From Sciurus carolinensis (taxonomy: Eukaryota; Chordata; Mammalia; Rodentia; Sciuridae): a stretch of 64,000 nt of DNA. How positions within the stretch are numbered: the stretch's first letter is position 1; each line of letters opens with the position of its first letter. The DNA lies in NCBI RefSeq assembly GCF_902686445.1, contig NC_062226.1:15224001-15288000 (forward strand), in the 5' to 3' direction. The notes beneath the pieces were generated by a model. That model was not told the DNA's origin. It saw only the letters and a program-made list of their open reading frames with translations, and ran no database searches. Below, one piece after another: positions 23,070 to 34,173 of this stretch. The position numbers and the translations under genes were made by a program.

Positions 23070-24055
23070 GCTTTGCTCAAAATTCTTAATGAAAATTCTA
23101 AGTTTACCTACTATTTAGAGAGTAGTGAGATTTGAAGACAAACTTACCAGATTTATTCCTTTAAAATACTGGCTTTATCACATACTTAGTATTATGTTAA
23201 TAGCTTGAACTCATCATTTTTTTTTCTTCAACTGAAGTGAAAGGAGATGAGGTTATTGGCAAAATGCTGAACTAATTAGCTCTACTGCGGGTTTACTTAG
23301 AAGGCTCATTTTAGCAGCTGTATTATTTAAACATCAGATAACTGATTTGTTAATAACTCTTTTTCTTCCTCTAGTGAGTATAATTTTCTTCTCTGGGGTT
23401 CAAAAAGGTAAAACTTTCTCCACATAGAGGCCTGATTGTAGTGTTCAGTCTTTGATAAGATTTATTCTTTTGCCAGGTTTTCTGGTTCTCTTTCTCTTTT
23501 CTTCTTTCCCCCCAGGTTGCCGGGTGTGTGGGAGTGCTAATCTATATTGGATCTATTTTTTTTTTCTCCTGTTTGTCTTCCTTTGACTATTTTCTCATGT
23601 GAAGGCAAATACAATAATAACATCTTACTTTCTAAAGCTCTTTTCATCCTGATCCAGTTCTGAGTGCCACAGAACACACTGCATTTCAAAACTTATGGAA
23701 ATGCAGTCTTACAGGTTACGAATTCAGACAACAGGAGAAGTCGCAGGCACGGGGCCCTTGAAGTCCATTAATTCACTCACGACATGCCCGGTCCTCTGAG
23801 CAGCTACAATTAATCGTCTCCGAGTGAAGCCAAGCCTTTTGCTAAAGGTAGCGCAGACCTTGTTAAGAGAAGGGGAATGATGTTTATTTATGTGTCTACA
23901 TTTCCATGTGATTATTGGGAGCCCACACAGATCCGCTGGGCTCAAACCAGCAATGTCAGAAGAGGCTCTTATGCTCTTGCTGCAGTTTTGCAGGCAAACC
24001 AAGAATTTGCATCTTGAAAAGTCCGCGTTGCTTTAAAAACTGTGCAGAGGTTAAC
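23070..24055. other. Non-repetitive block with homeodomain-like motifs
   Basis: No repeat family is visible between 23230 and 23990. The sequence has several TAATTA-type or ATTAAT-type motifs (CTAATTAGCTC near 23273, CATTAATTCACTC near 23766, ACAATTAATCGTC near 23808) and stays CpG-bearing (CGTCTCCGAGTG). It might be a conserved enhancer-like element. This is a texture-based suggestion only. Confidence 0.2.
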
Positions 24056-24059
24056 TATA

Positions 24060-24485
24060 ACGCTTCAGAAGATAAAACCCAAACTCCTGCCATCTTGTGT
24101 GAGGCCCTACGTATACAACAGCCCTGCCTCACCTCAGACTGTGGATCTCTCTCAGCCACACTGCTTAACCTAACCCTGGAGCCACCTATGCAGTCTACCC
24201 TCAACCACGTTGGGATCCTTGTCTGGACCAAGCTCCTCCTAACCTCCCGGCTTTCTTCTTATGCTTTTACTTCAACATGTGCTCTGCTGGCTTTTTCCAA
24301 CCTCTCAAATCACATCTTCTTCAGTGGGCCTGCCCTGCCCATCTTATAATTTTTATTATGTTTTCCTGGGCTATTGTTTCTCTTTCAACGCTTCAGGTAT
24401 GTGCCTTTTGATTGGGGGCATTTCATTTGTTTAATCATTTCTGTTTGTGTTCCTCATCTGAGGGCAATTTTAGCCATACAATTGA
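24060..24485 (+). repeat. L2 LINE 3' relic
   Basis: Sense L2: AAACCCAAACTCCTGCCATC, TGTGTGAGGCCCTACGTATAC, CTGTGGATCTCTCTCAGCC and the downstream CTTCAACATGTGCTCTGCTGG. The 144-codon plus-strand open frame over it is incidental. Confidence 0.75.
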
Positions 24486-24889
24486 GCTTGTAGGGTAGCC
24501 CCAGGAACCTATTCTCCTTAAATGTATCAACTTAGTTAAAAAAAAAAAAAATAGTGAGATTAAGGGTATTCTCAGTGGTCTTTATTTACTGCAAGTATCA
24601 GTGCTTAGGATCCAGAGTAACTTTGTATGCTGGAAGGAAATAATTTGAAGAATAGCAACTTTATCCATGCCTCCCAAGCTCATGGCTGGATGAAATCATT
24701 GCTCAGTGTGTCAGATTGACAAGGGAATATGGCCAGGGGGATTTTGAATCACTACCTTTTCCATCCAACTTCCTGTCATTTTATCCATCCGAGTTCTTTC
24801 TGGGAGCAACTTATTCAGATCCCACATTCATAGCTAATTTCTTTTAACTACATGTAATGGAAAGGAAACCCTAAAATGAAAAGGAATCC

Positions 24890-25350
24890 AAATAAATCTC
24901 TTTCACTATACCTCAGTCCTAAATCAAGACTCGAGCTGATTTTTGACAGAAGAAATGAGTTTATTCCACACTACAGCCACATAAACTCTGGGGGAGAGAC
25001 AGAGATGAAAGACAGAAAAGAATAAAGAAAATTGACCATTGTTTAATGTTAGAACTTCCACTTATATAGTCTCAAGTGAACTCCTATGAAGTTAGAATAA
25101 AGGTCACTGTCTGCATGTTTCACATGAAGATTGTTGGACACAGGAAAGACTTGTTTGGGCAGATTGATGCTTTGCTATATGTACCATCAAGGCTGTATTT
25201 GTCTGTTTGTGTGAATGTTTCATTTGGATTTCACCTCAAGTGTTTCCTCAATAGTCTATTGACAACAACTGTGGGGACAATGATAGGAAGGATTCTGAAA
25301 CTGTGTCAGAATTTTGCCAGAAAATGTGGTGATTGATTAATAATGTCTGT
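24890..25350 (-). mobile_element. Possible ERV LTR, reverse oriented
   Basis: On the minus strand there is a TATA box CTATATAAG (25061-25069 on plus as CTTATATAG), then AATAAA about 100 bp downstream (plus TTTATT at 24960-24965) and a terminal region resembling U5. That promoter-to-polyA spacing fits an LTR. I do not recognise the family, and ends were not found. Confidence 0.35.
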
Positions 25351-26259
25351 CAGGACCATGACCATATAACTTAAATCTTTGATAACTCCAAGTTTCCAAA
25401 GTACCAGCCATCTGCGTAATCTGGATTTTGAGTCATTGACATATCTGGATTCTATTTCTTCCTCCTCCAATAATGAGTAATGTGTTCTTCAAAAGGCTGT
25501 TTCCTTCTGAAAGGGTATTGGGAGTCTGTAAAATCAGAATATTGCAGTGGATGATAGATAAGCCTTTGTTCTGCTGAGATAGTCTGAGATTTTACAGGAA
25601 GTTTATAATGACTGTATTATTAGAACAGGGACACTCTTAGGTAATGGAACATTCCATTCTGATAGACCAGCATATTTTTCCTCCTCTTTTTCACTTGAAT
25701 AGATTACCTAAATGGGATATTTGCTGATATAAATAATGCAACTATTTAAAATAGCAATATTGACTTATTTGGAGTAAAATTAGAAGTCTGTTACGTGTTT
25801 GCTCTAACATATTGGGAAGCAGTCAGATTCTCATTTCATCACGGTGACAGCAGTTGACCTACACAATGCACTCCGTATGCTGAACATATGCTCAAGATCA
25901 TGAAGGTAGAAGAGCAGGGGTCAGAGACGAACACGTACAAGGAAAGAAGATCTGAAGACTCTGATTCACAAAGTTAGAGGGAACTTTCTCCTTCCTATGA
26001 CAAAATAAAACATGTGCATTATAGAAAGATTAGGGAAAGTAAAGAAAAGAGCTTTGTCTATGAGGTCTATGAGTCCTGCTCACCCCTCTGTCACCAATGG
26101 TTTGCAATGGCTGGGACTAGTTAACAAATAGACTTTGGATGTATAAGTGAATGAATGTCAGCAAGAGTTAAAAGAAAAAAATCACATGATCTTGAAACAC
26201 AAAGATAACCAGGGTTAACACAGTACGCCACCACCTATACTTCATTGGCAAACATATGT
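25351..26259. other. Unique sequence, no feature recognised
   Basis: AT-rich, no repeat or gene evidence. Confidence 0.4.
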
Positions 26260-27563
26260 TCTCATGCCTAAAAACCATTTTATTGAGGTACAACGTATAG
26301 AAGGTCATCAGATTTAATTGTATAGTTCAATGCATTTTGACAAATGTACAGAGGCTGGAAAAAACCACCACAATCAATATATTAAATTTTTTTTTCACCC
26401 CAATAAATCTCTTGTGACCCTTTGAAGTGAATCACCTGTCCCCATGCTTGACACCTTGGGACCTCTGGTCTGATTTCCCTGAGGGTAATTTTGCATTTAC
26501 TGGGTTTCATGTTAATAGAATCAAACAGCATGTTGTCATGTGTGCCTGGCTTCTTTCTGGTAGTGTAAAGCTTTGGAATTCATCCACATCTGTGTTTATC
26601 AGAAGTTTGTTCCTGCACTTTTTCATTTTTGTTTTACAATGCATTTATCTATTTACCAGTTGATGGGTATTTAAGTCACTTCCAATTTTGGCTATTGTTA
26701 TGGAGTCATTACTCACAGTCCTGTAGAAGTCTTTGTGTGCACATGTATTCAGTTCTATGGAGTAAATATATAGGGATGGAAATGCGAAGTTAAGTTTTAA
26801 CTTTATGAGAAAGCGCCAACTGTTTTCCAAAGTGATTCTATCATTTTGTATTCCTACTGGCAATGTGAGAGTTCCTCTTGCCCCACATTCTTAACAAAAC
26901 TTACTCTTGTCATTTGTCCTTGTGGTTTTAATTTGTATTTACTTAGTGACAGATGATTTTGAGTGTCTTTTTTCTTGGGCTTATTTGCATTCTGTATATT
27001 ATCTGGTGAGGCATCTGCTCAGATACTTTCGAAAATTTCTTCTTCCTTTTTAAAATATCTAGATGTTTATCTTTTTACTAGGGAGGTTAATAGATTACTT
27101 ATATTTGTATGCTTATCATATATTTTCCCAGTCCGTAATTTGCCTTTACATTTTCATCAGAATGTCTTTGAACAAGTGTAGGGTTTTAATGCTCCTGAGG
27201 TCCTATTTGAAAATCCATTTTGACTTGTGTATTAGGTATCCTGTAAGATGAAAACTTCCCATAACCCAATACCGCAAGGATTTTTTTCTATTTTATCTTC
27301 TAAATATATTTATTTATTTATTATCCTTTACTTTTAGTTCTAGAATTTGTTTTGAGTAAATTTTTTGGTCTGATATGGGGTAAAAGTTTAGGTGTACTTT
27401 TACATATGTGCACATTCAATTATGATGGGTTGGCACCATGTGCTCAAAAGGATAAAACCTTTCTGCATTGAATTACTGTCTCTCTTTTATCAAAAATCAA
27501 TTGACCAATTATGTTTGCATTGATTTCTAATATTCTATTTTAGTGATATATTGTTATCCTTAT
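26260..27563 (-). mobile_element. Ancient L1 (L1M-type), 3' part
   Basis: Reverse-complement old L1 3' end: CCATTTTATTGAGGTACAAC, ATAGTTCAATGCATTTTGAC, ATCAAACAGCATGTTGTCATG and TTTTCCAAAGTGATTCTATC with TCTTGCCCCACATTCTTAAC from the ORF2 end. Reading frames are destroyed. The element continues after each younger insertion at 28012, 31066 and 33883. Confidence 0.85.
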
Positions 27564-28011
27564 CTTACAGTTTGGATATAAGTTATCTTCCCCAAAACTC
27601 ATGAGTTTTTAAGGAATGTTCAGAGTTGAAATGATTACCTTATGAAAGCTGTAACATTATCAGTGGATTAATCCATTTGATGGAATAACAATTTGAATGG
27701 ACTAACTGGGTGGTAACTAGGCAGCTGGGGCATAGTTAGAGTGGGTAGTTCATTAGGTGGGGTGCTCTTGGAGATTATATCTTGTTCCTGGTTCTCTGCA
27801 TGGTCTCCCTCTCTCTGCTTCCTGGCTGTCATGAGTTGAGCTGCTTTCCTCCATCACTCCTTTCCACCATAATGTTCTGCCTCCGTTCAGGCACCAGAGC
27901 AATGGAGTTGGCTGACCATAAACTGAACCTATGAAACCATGAGCCTAAATAAACTTTTTCTCTTCTAAATTCAAGAATTTTGGTACCAGTGACACTAAGC
28001 TGACTAATATA
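27564..28011 (+). mobile_element. MaLR-type LTR, sciurid subfamily, copy 3
   Basis: Reads CTTACAGTTTGGATATAAGT at the start, includes TGAATTAATCC-like (GGATTAATCCATTTGATGGA) and CCTAAATAAACTTTTTCTC with a polyadenylation signal, and ends CTGACTAATATA. A perfect CCTTAT target duplication flanks it (27558-27563 and 28012-28017). It sits inside the ancient L1. Confidence 0.9.
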
Positions 28012-29423
28012 CCTTATGCCAAAATAACAATGTCTCAAGTTTATAAATTTTTATGTCTTGCAATCTGGAAGTTTAAATCCTCCAATTCATTCTTTTAAAA
28101 AGTTGTTTTGGTTACTGTAGATTGTTTGCATTTCCAAATACATTTTACAACCAACTTCTCAATTTATGTAAAGAACACGTTTCAAAGGACGTTGTTTGGG
28201 ATTTAAATAAATCTATAGGTTCATTTGGGGAAAATTGCTTAAAATATTAAGTAAGTCTTCTAATATACATCTCCATTTATTCATATTTTAAAAAATTTCC
28301 CTTAGCAATACTTTCTGGTTTTTAGTGTACAAATACTGCCATTTTTATTAAATTTATCTCTTAAGTGCTTCATGCTTTTTAATGCCTTTATAAATGGTAT
28401 CTTTTTGTTTTGACTTCTAATTATTCATGACTGATAAATAGAAGAACTACTTTCATACATTTATCTGGTATCTCACATACTATTTCTAGGAGTCTTGTAA
28501 TAGATTTTTTGGCAGATATTGTGTACATAAATAATCACATTTCCTGCAAATAAAGACAGCTTTAATTTTTATTTCCTGATCTTTATGTCTCTTTTTTTTT
28601 TTGTTTTGTTTTCTTGGTTGTTTTTATCTTAGTGCATACTCTCAACCCCTAGCACAGTAATAATGGGAGTAACGAGAACAAACATTCTTGCCTTGTTTCT
28701 GGAAATGTGGAGTGTAAGTCTCTTATCATGGACTAAGAAGAGAACAATAGACTTTTTTTTTAAAATGCCTTTAGAAACAGAGAAATAGTACTAAAAATAG
28801 AGAAATTAATTTTTTTCCAACTAGTTTGCTGAATGTTTTTATCATAAGTTTGTGTTGAATTTTTTCACACTTTTTTTTTGCATTGATTGAGGTAATCTTA
28901 TGAGATTTCTTGTTAGTCTGTTAATTGGTGGATTACATTGATAGATTTTTTAAAAAATGTTATTGTATAATGAATAATTTCTCTACTTTACCCCTGGCTC
29001 CTGGGATGGATTTGAAAGTACTTGATACATTTCTCATCTGAGTTGTCCAATTTTATAACACAAAATTGCTTGTGATGACATATTCTCATTTTATGTGTGC
29101 AGGGCATGTAATGATACCCCCTTTTCCGTTCCGGATATTGGTAATTTGTGTCTTCTCCTATTAAATCTGCTAAGCCTTTTGTCAAATTTTATTGATTCCA
29201 AAAATTAGGTTGTTACTTAATTTTCTCATGTGTTTGCTTGTTTTTTGTTTCTTTTATCATTTGTCATTTTTCTTACTTAAATAGATTTTTTTGACCTTTC
29301 TCTTTTCTGATTTTTATCCTGAAATTAGATTACAGATTGAAAATATTTTCTTTACCAATATAAATATATGATTGCCATGAATTTCTTTCTCAGCACTGAT
29401 TTTCTTGCACTCCACAATTTTTT
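28012..29423 (-). mobile_element. Ancient L1 (L1M-type), ORF2 part
   Basis: Continues the reverse L1 body: GTTGTTTTGGTTACTGTAGA, AGAACAAACATTCTTGCCTTG and TTTCTGGAAATGTGG are old L1 ORF2 landmarks, followed by degenerate AT-rich sequence. The right end carries the target duplication of the next L1. Confidence 0.75.
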
Positions 29424-29610
29424 TTTATTGTAAACAAATGGGATACATGTTGTTTCTCTGTTTGTACATGGAGTCAAGGGATACCATTTGTGTAATCATA
29501 AATTTACATAAGGTAATGTTGTTTGATTCATTGTTATTTTTTCCCTTCCCCCCACCCTCCCACCCCTCTTTTCCCTCTATACAGTCCTTCCTTCCTCCAT
29601 TCTTGCCACC

Positions 29611-29660
29611 CTCCCTAACCCTAACACTAACCCTAACCCTAACCCTAACACTAACCCCTC
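29611..29660. repeat. Telomere-like CCCTAA repeats within L1 3' UTR
   Basis: Several CCCTAA units with CACTAA variants, the reverse complement of a G-rich tract in the L1 sense strand. A shorter version lies at 21938-21975 in the other young L1. Confidence 0.95.
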
Positions 29661-29819
29661 CCACCCCCCATTATGTGTCATCATCCGCTTATCAGTGAGA
29701 TCATTTGTCCTTTGGTTTTTTGAGATTGGCTTATCTCACTTAGCATGATATTCTCCAATTTCATCCATTTGCCTGCAAATGCCATAATTTTATCATTCTT
29801 TATGGAGGAGTAAAATTCC

Positions 29820-29821
<2 letters not shown>

Positions 29822-29866
<45 letters not shown>
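29822..29866. repeat. (TA)n microsatellite inside L1
   Basis: A pure TA run of about 22 units at the L1 position where the sibling copy has only TATATATAT (22138-22148). Confidence 0.95.
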
Positions 29867-29868
<2 letters not shown>

Positions 29869-31065
29869 ATCACAGTTTCTTTATCCATTCATCAATTGAA
29901 GAACATCTAGGTTGGTTCCACAATCTGGCTATTGTTAATTGAGCAGCTATGTACTTTGATGTGGCTGTATCTCTGTAGTATGCTGATTTTAAGCCCTTTG
30001 GATATAGGCCAAGGAGTGGGATAGCTGGGTCAAATGATGGTTCCATTCCAAGCTTTCTGAGGAATCTCCATACGGCTTTCCAGAGTGGTTGCACTAATTT
30101 GCAATCCCACCAGCAATGTATGAGTGTACCATTTTCCCCACATCCTCACCAACACCTATTGTTGCTTGTGTTCTTGATAATTGCCATTCTCATTGGGGTG
30201 AGATGGAATCTTAGAGTAGTTTTGATTTGCATTTCTCTTATTACTAGAGATGTAATCCCAATGACATACCTTACAGAAATAGAGCAACCAATTATGAAAT
30301 TCATCTGGAAGAATAAGAAACCCAGAATAGCTAAAGCAATCCTTAGCAGGAAGAAGCAGGGGGTATCGCAATACCAGATCTTCAACTCTACTACAAAGCA
30401 ATAGTAACAAAAATGGCATGGTATTGGTACCAAAATAGACAGGTAGATCAATGGTACAGAATAGAGGACATGGACACAAACCCAAATAAATACAATTTTC
30501 TCATATTAGACAAAGGGGCCAAAAATATGCAATGGAGAAAAGATAGCCTCTTCAACAAATGATGCTGGGAAAACTGGAAATTCATATGCAGCAGAATGAA
30601 ATTAAACCCCTACCTCTCACCCCGCACAAAACTCAACTCAAAATAGATCAAGGACCTTGGAATCAGACCAGAGACCCTTCATCTTATAGAAGAAAAAGTA
30701 GGTCCAAATCTTCAACATGTCAGCTTAGGATCAGACTTCCTTAACAGGACCCCCATAGCACAAGAAATAAAAGCAAGAATCAACAACTGGGATAGATTCA
30801 AACTAAAAAGCTTTCTCTCAGCAAAGGAAACTATCGGCAAGGCAAAGAGAGAGCCTACAGAGTGGGAGAAAATCTTTGCCACTCATACTTCAGATAGTGC
30901 ACTAATTTCCAGAATATATAAAGAACTCAAAAAACTCTACACAAAGAATACAAATAACCCAATCAACAAATGGGCTAAGGATATGAACAGATGCTTCACG
31001 GAAGAAGATCTACAAGCAACCAACAGATATATGAAAAAATGTTCATCATCACTCCACAATTTTTT

Positions 31066-32538
31066 AATGTTTTGTTTTAATCTTCATTCAATTAAAAATA
31101 TTCATAATTTGTTTCTCTTGAATCTGTCAGGTATTTAGAAATGTTTCGTTCACTTTCAAATTTTTTAGAACTTTAAAAAATGTTCACAAATGGTATGCCT
31201 TTACGCCATGTACAAACAGAGAAGCAACATGTATCCCATTTGTTTACAATAAAAAAAACTAAATAAATGTAAATAGATTAATTGAAAAAAAAGTGTTTTC
31301 TGGTTTCTAGTTCAAGTCCATGTTTGTTAGAGAACGTATTCTAAATCTTTAATTGTTTTACATTTATTTGTTTGTTTTGTTTTATGGGGGTGCTGAAATG
31401 TTATCCTACTTGGTAACCAGTACACATTTATGAAAAGATTACATACTCTGCTGTTATACTGAGTCTTAGAAGTGTTAATTAGGTCAAGTTTGTTGAAAAT
31501 ATTTTTCAATTCTTCAAATTCTTCGTGATTGTTCACATCTATATATTTATTTAGGTCCTATATATTATCTATGCCTGATGAGGGACATAGATAAATCCGA
31601 ACTAAAATTAGTATTTATTGAGTTTTTCTTCAATTTCTTTAAGTTTTGCCTCATGTTCTTTAAAATTCTTTATTAATTTTAAATCAATTGATACGTTTTC
31701 CAATGAATTGGCAAATTTATAATTATGAAATGTCTCTTTTTCCTTGTTAACATTCCATTATAGAAGTCTATTTTATTTAATTATTAATTTTGATACTCTG
31801 GTTTTGGTTTTTTTTTTGTTGTTGTTGTTGTTGTGTTTAATTCAGTGTGCCACACTTTATCTTTGGTTTTACATTTATTTGGTTGTAGGTATCAGACAGT
31901 TAATTCTTGCTTTTGTTAATCCAGTTTATTATGCCTTTTTCTTTTTAAGTTTTAAACCACTTTATTAAGGTATAATCCATATAAAATAAAGTATACATAT
32001 TTTAAAAGTAAAAGTTGATATGTTTTGACATAAATATATACACTTAAAAATATCTCAGTCAAGAAAATGAACATATCCATCTTCATCCAAAATTTTCCTT
32101 GAGCTATGCTTTGGTAATACCTCCTCTGCCTTTTCTCTTACTATGCCTTTTGTTTGGAGTTTGATTATTTTTATTTTATTAAACTATTAATATGGATGAA
32201 TTTATAGCTACTGCTATACTGCTTTCTATTTGTACCCTTGTTCTTTGTTCACTGATTCTTTTGTCTCAATCCATCACTTTCTGTGGTTATATTTCATCTA
32301 TTTATTGGTCCATCCTCTTTTTAAAAAATTTAGTGTTTAATTTCTCTATTCATCTTTAACTTACTACAGTCTATCTTCAAGTAATATACAAAATTGTCTA
32401 TGGCATCTAAGACTGTATAGTTCCATTTGTCTTAGTTTGTTCTTTATGATATTATTGTCATACACTTTTACCTCTACCTATGTTATAAACTCCACAAAAC
32501 GTTTTTGTATGTTTCAATCTAAGCAGACAATTATCTTT
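31066..32538 (-). mobile_element. Ancient L1 (L1M-type), central part
   Basis: AT-rich continuation of the reverse old L1, with blocks such as TTTTGTCTCAATCCATCACTTT and later 5'-side sequence. Identity is low, so boundaries are inferred from continuity. It contains TTG repeats (31817-31834). Confidence 0.6.
31186..31258 (+). mobile_element. Extremely 5'-truncated young L1 3' end
   Basis: ACAAATGGTATGCC, CATGTACAAACAGAGAAGCAAC and TGTATCCCATTTGTTTACAAT followed by AAAAAAAA match the last about 60 bp of the 3' UTR of the two young L1 copies, here in sense with its own A tail. Confidence 0.9.
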
Positions 32539-32676
32539 TTTTTTTTTTAATATTCTTGTTTTTTAGTTATAGGTGGACATAATGCCTTTAATTTATTTTT
32601 ATGTGGTACTGAGTATCGAACCCAGGGCCTCACGCATGCTAGGCGAGTGCTCTACCACTGAGCCACAACCCAGCCT
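32539..32676 (-). mobile_element. Sciurid ID-type SINE with AT-rich tail
   Basis: Reverse unit: CATGCTAGGCGAGTGCTCTACC, CACTGAGCCACAACCCAGCC for the tRNA-like head and TATTTTTATGTGGTACTGAG leading into the squirrel-type tail. A 13-bp target duplication GACAATTATCTTT flanks it (32526-32538, 32677-32689). Confidence 0.97.
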
Positions 32677-32689
32677 GACAATTATCTTT

Positions 32690-33463
32690 GAACAATATTT
32701 AAAAATTAGAAAAATATTCCTAGGTCTCAGCACAAGAAATTAGAACAAGATATTTTGCCTCTGGGTAGTCTTCATTTCTGTGTAGATCCAAACTTCCATT
32801 TGGTATGTTCTTTTAATCCTAAGAACTTCTTTTGACATTTCTTATGAGGCAGATCAGCTGGCAATAATCACCTGTTTTCCTTGGTTTGAAAACATCTTCA
32901 TGGCTTTTAGAGTTTATTGCCATTGGGCAGAGTTCTTGCTTGATAGGAGTTTGCTATCAGCACTTCAAAAATGTGGTTCCATTGTCTTCAGACTGTCATG
33001 GTTTATGATAAGCAGTTTGCTGTAATTCTTATCTTTGTTTCTTTGGAAGTGTCTTTTTCTCAGACCACTTTATTCTCTTTATCACTGCTTTTCAGCAATT
33101 GGATTATGATATTCCTAGTTGTGGTGTTACTTCATTTATTCTGCTTTACATTTATTGATATAGTTTTTGTTTGTTTTTATAAATATTTTTCTTTTTTTCA
33201 AGACAATGTGTCTCTTGCTATCCATCTCACAAGATGAATTTTGATGATGTAGTTTTTAAAATGTATAGTTTTCTACAAGTTTGGAGAAACCTGTTAAACA
33301 CTATTTTTTTCAAACTTATTTTGTGCCATTACCCTGTCCTTTGTATTCTCATTAGATACACAATAGTCTCCTTGACATGGTCACAGAGCTCACTGAAGTC
33401 TATTTAAGTTTTTTCTTCCGTATTGTTTTTCTTTTGTTCAGGGTTTCATTTTGGAAAGTCCCC
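32690..33463 (-). mobile_element. Ancient L1, 5'-side region
   Basis: CACTTCAAAAATGTGGTTCC, ATTGTCTTCAGACTGTCATGG and AGCAATTGGATTATGATATTCC resemble the conserved 5' region of old L1M elements (ccactgccttctggcctccatggtttctgatgagaaatc). Confidence 0.75.
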
Positions 33464-33882
33464 TGTTTTAGTTAGGGTTTTTATCACTGTGACCTAAACA
33501 CCTGACAAGAACAACTTAGAGGAGGAAAAGTTCATTTGTAGCTTGTGGTTCCAGAGGCCTCAGTTCATAGGTGGGTGACTCCATTGCTCTGGGACCAAGG
33601 TGCAGCAGAACATCATGGGAAAGGGTTCAGGGAAGGAAAGCTCCTCAATTTATTGGTGGGAGTCAGGAAATAGAGAGTATAGAAGGGGATCTAGGGAAGA
33701 TGTGCCTTTTCAGAGCACACCCCCCTAAGTAACCCACCTCCTCTAGCCATGTCCAACCAACCTACCATTCAAACTAGGATGGAGTGATTCATTTATGCCT
33801 CTCACACTTCAATCATTTTACATCAAAATATTTCTGCATTAACAGGAGTTTTGGGGGTCCACCTCATATCCAAACCATAACA
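33464..33882 (-). mobile_element. MaLR-type LTR, sciurid subfamily, copy 4
   Basis: Begins TGTTTTAGTTAGGGTTTTTA, has ACACCTGACAAGAACAACTT and ends CATATCCAAACCATAACA. The flanks TCCCC (33459-33463) and TCCAC (33883-33887) agree at four of five bases. Confidence 0.85.
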
Positions 33883-33941
33883 TCCACCTTTCCATGTCTC
33901 AAGGTCATTATAGTTTTCTTTGACTGCGACTAATACTATAT
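33883..33941 (-). mobile_element. Ancient L1, short segment between insertions
   Basis: CTTTCCATGTCTCAAGGTCA and TTGACTGCGAC separate the MaLR-type LTR and the 7SL-ID SINE. Placed in the old L1 by continuity only. Confidence 0.45.
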
Positions 33942-34173
33942 TTTATTTTATTTTATTTTATTTTATTTTTTGTGGGGAGGGACTGGGAATGAACTCAGGT
34001 GCACTTGAACACTGAGTCACATCCCCAGCCTTAATTTGTATTTTTATTTAGAGATAGGGTCTCACTGAGTTGCTTAGTGCCTCACTTTTTCTGAGGCTAG
34101 CTTTGAACTTGTGATTCTCCTGCCTCAGTCTCCTGAGCCCCAGGGATTATAGTAATGCACCACTGTGCCCATC
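33942..34173 (-). mobile_element. 7SL (B1-like)-ID chimeric SINE
   Basis: On the minus strand a 7SL-derived monomer (GAGGCAGGAGAATCACAAGTTC, CCTCAGAAAAAGTGAGGC, GAGACCCTATCTCTAAATAAA) is followed by an ID unit (AAGGCTGGGGATGTGACTCAG, GAGTTCATTCCCAGTCCC). The tail is a (TAAAA)n run, seen on plus as TTTTA repeats. The fused order is characteristic of squirrel-related rodents. The target duplication is unclear, perhaps around CTAT(A)TTTT. Confidence 0.93.

Larger units (their letters stand above)
29424..31049. mobile_element. Young L1 with 5' inversion (twin priming)
   Basis: The left part (29424 to about 30253) is reverse oriented: poly(T), 3' UTR, ORF2 C-terminus with [20 protein letters not shown] and IDEWIKKL. 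The right part (about 30254-31049) is forward oriented ORF2 starting around [20 protein letters not shown] and ending at [12 protein letters not shown]. The protein end of the right part (MKKCS) abuts the start of the left part (LVIREMQIK), so almost no sequence was lost at the inversion joint. A 16-bp target duplication CACTCCACAATTTTTT flanks it (29408-29423, 31050-31065). This is the classic structure made by twin priming. Frames are broken, so it is inactive. Confidence 0.95.

Noticed and set aside
29611..29660. A true interstitial telomere from chromosome fusion
   Set aside because: It lies within an L1 3' UTR and a related tract occurs at the same place in the L1 at 21739.
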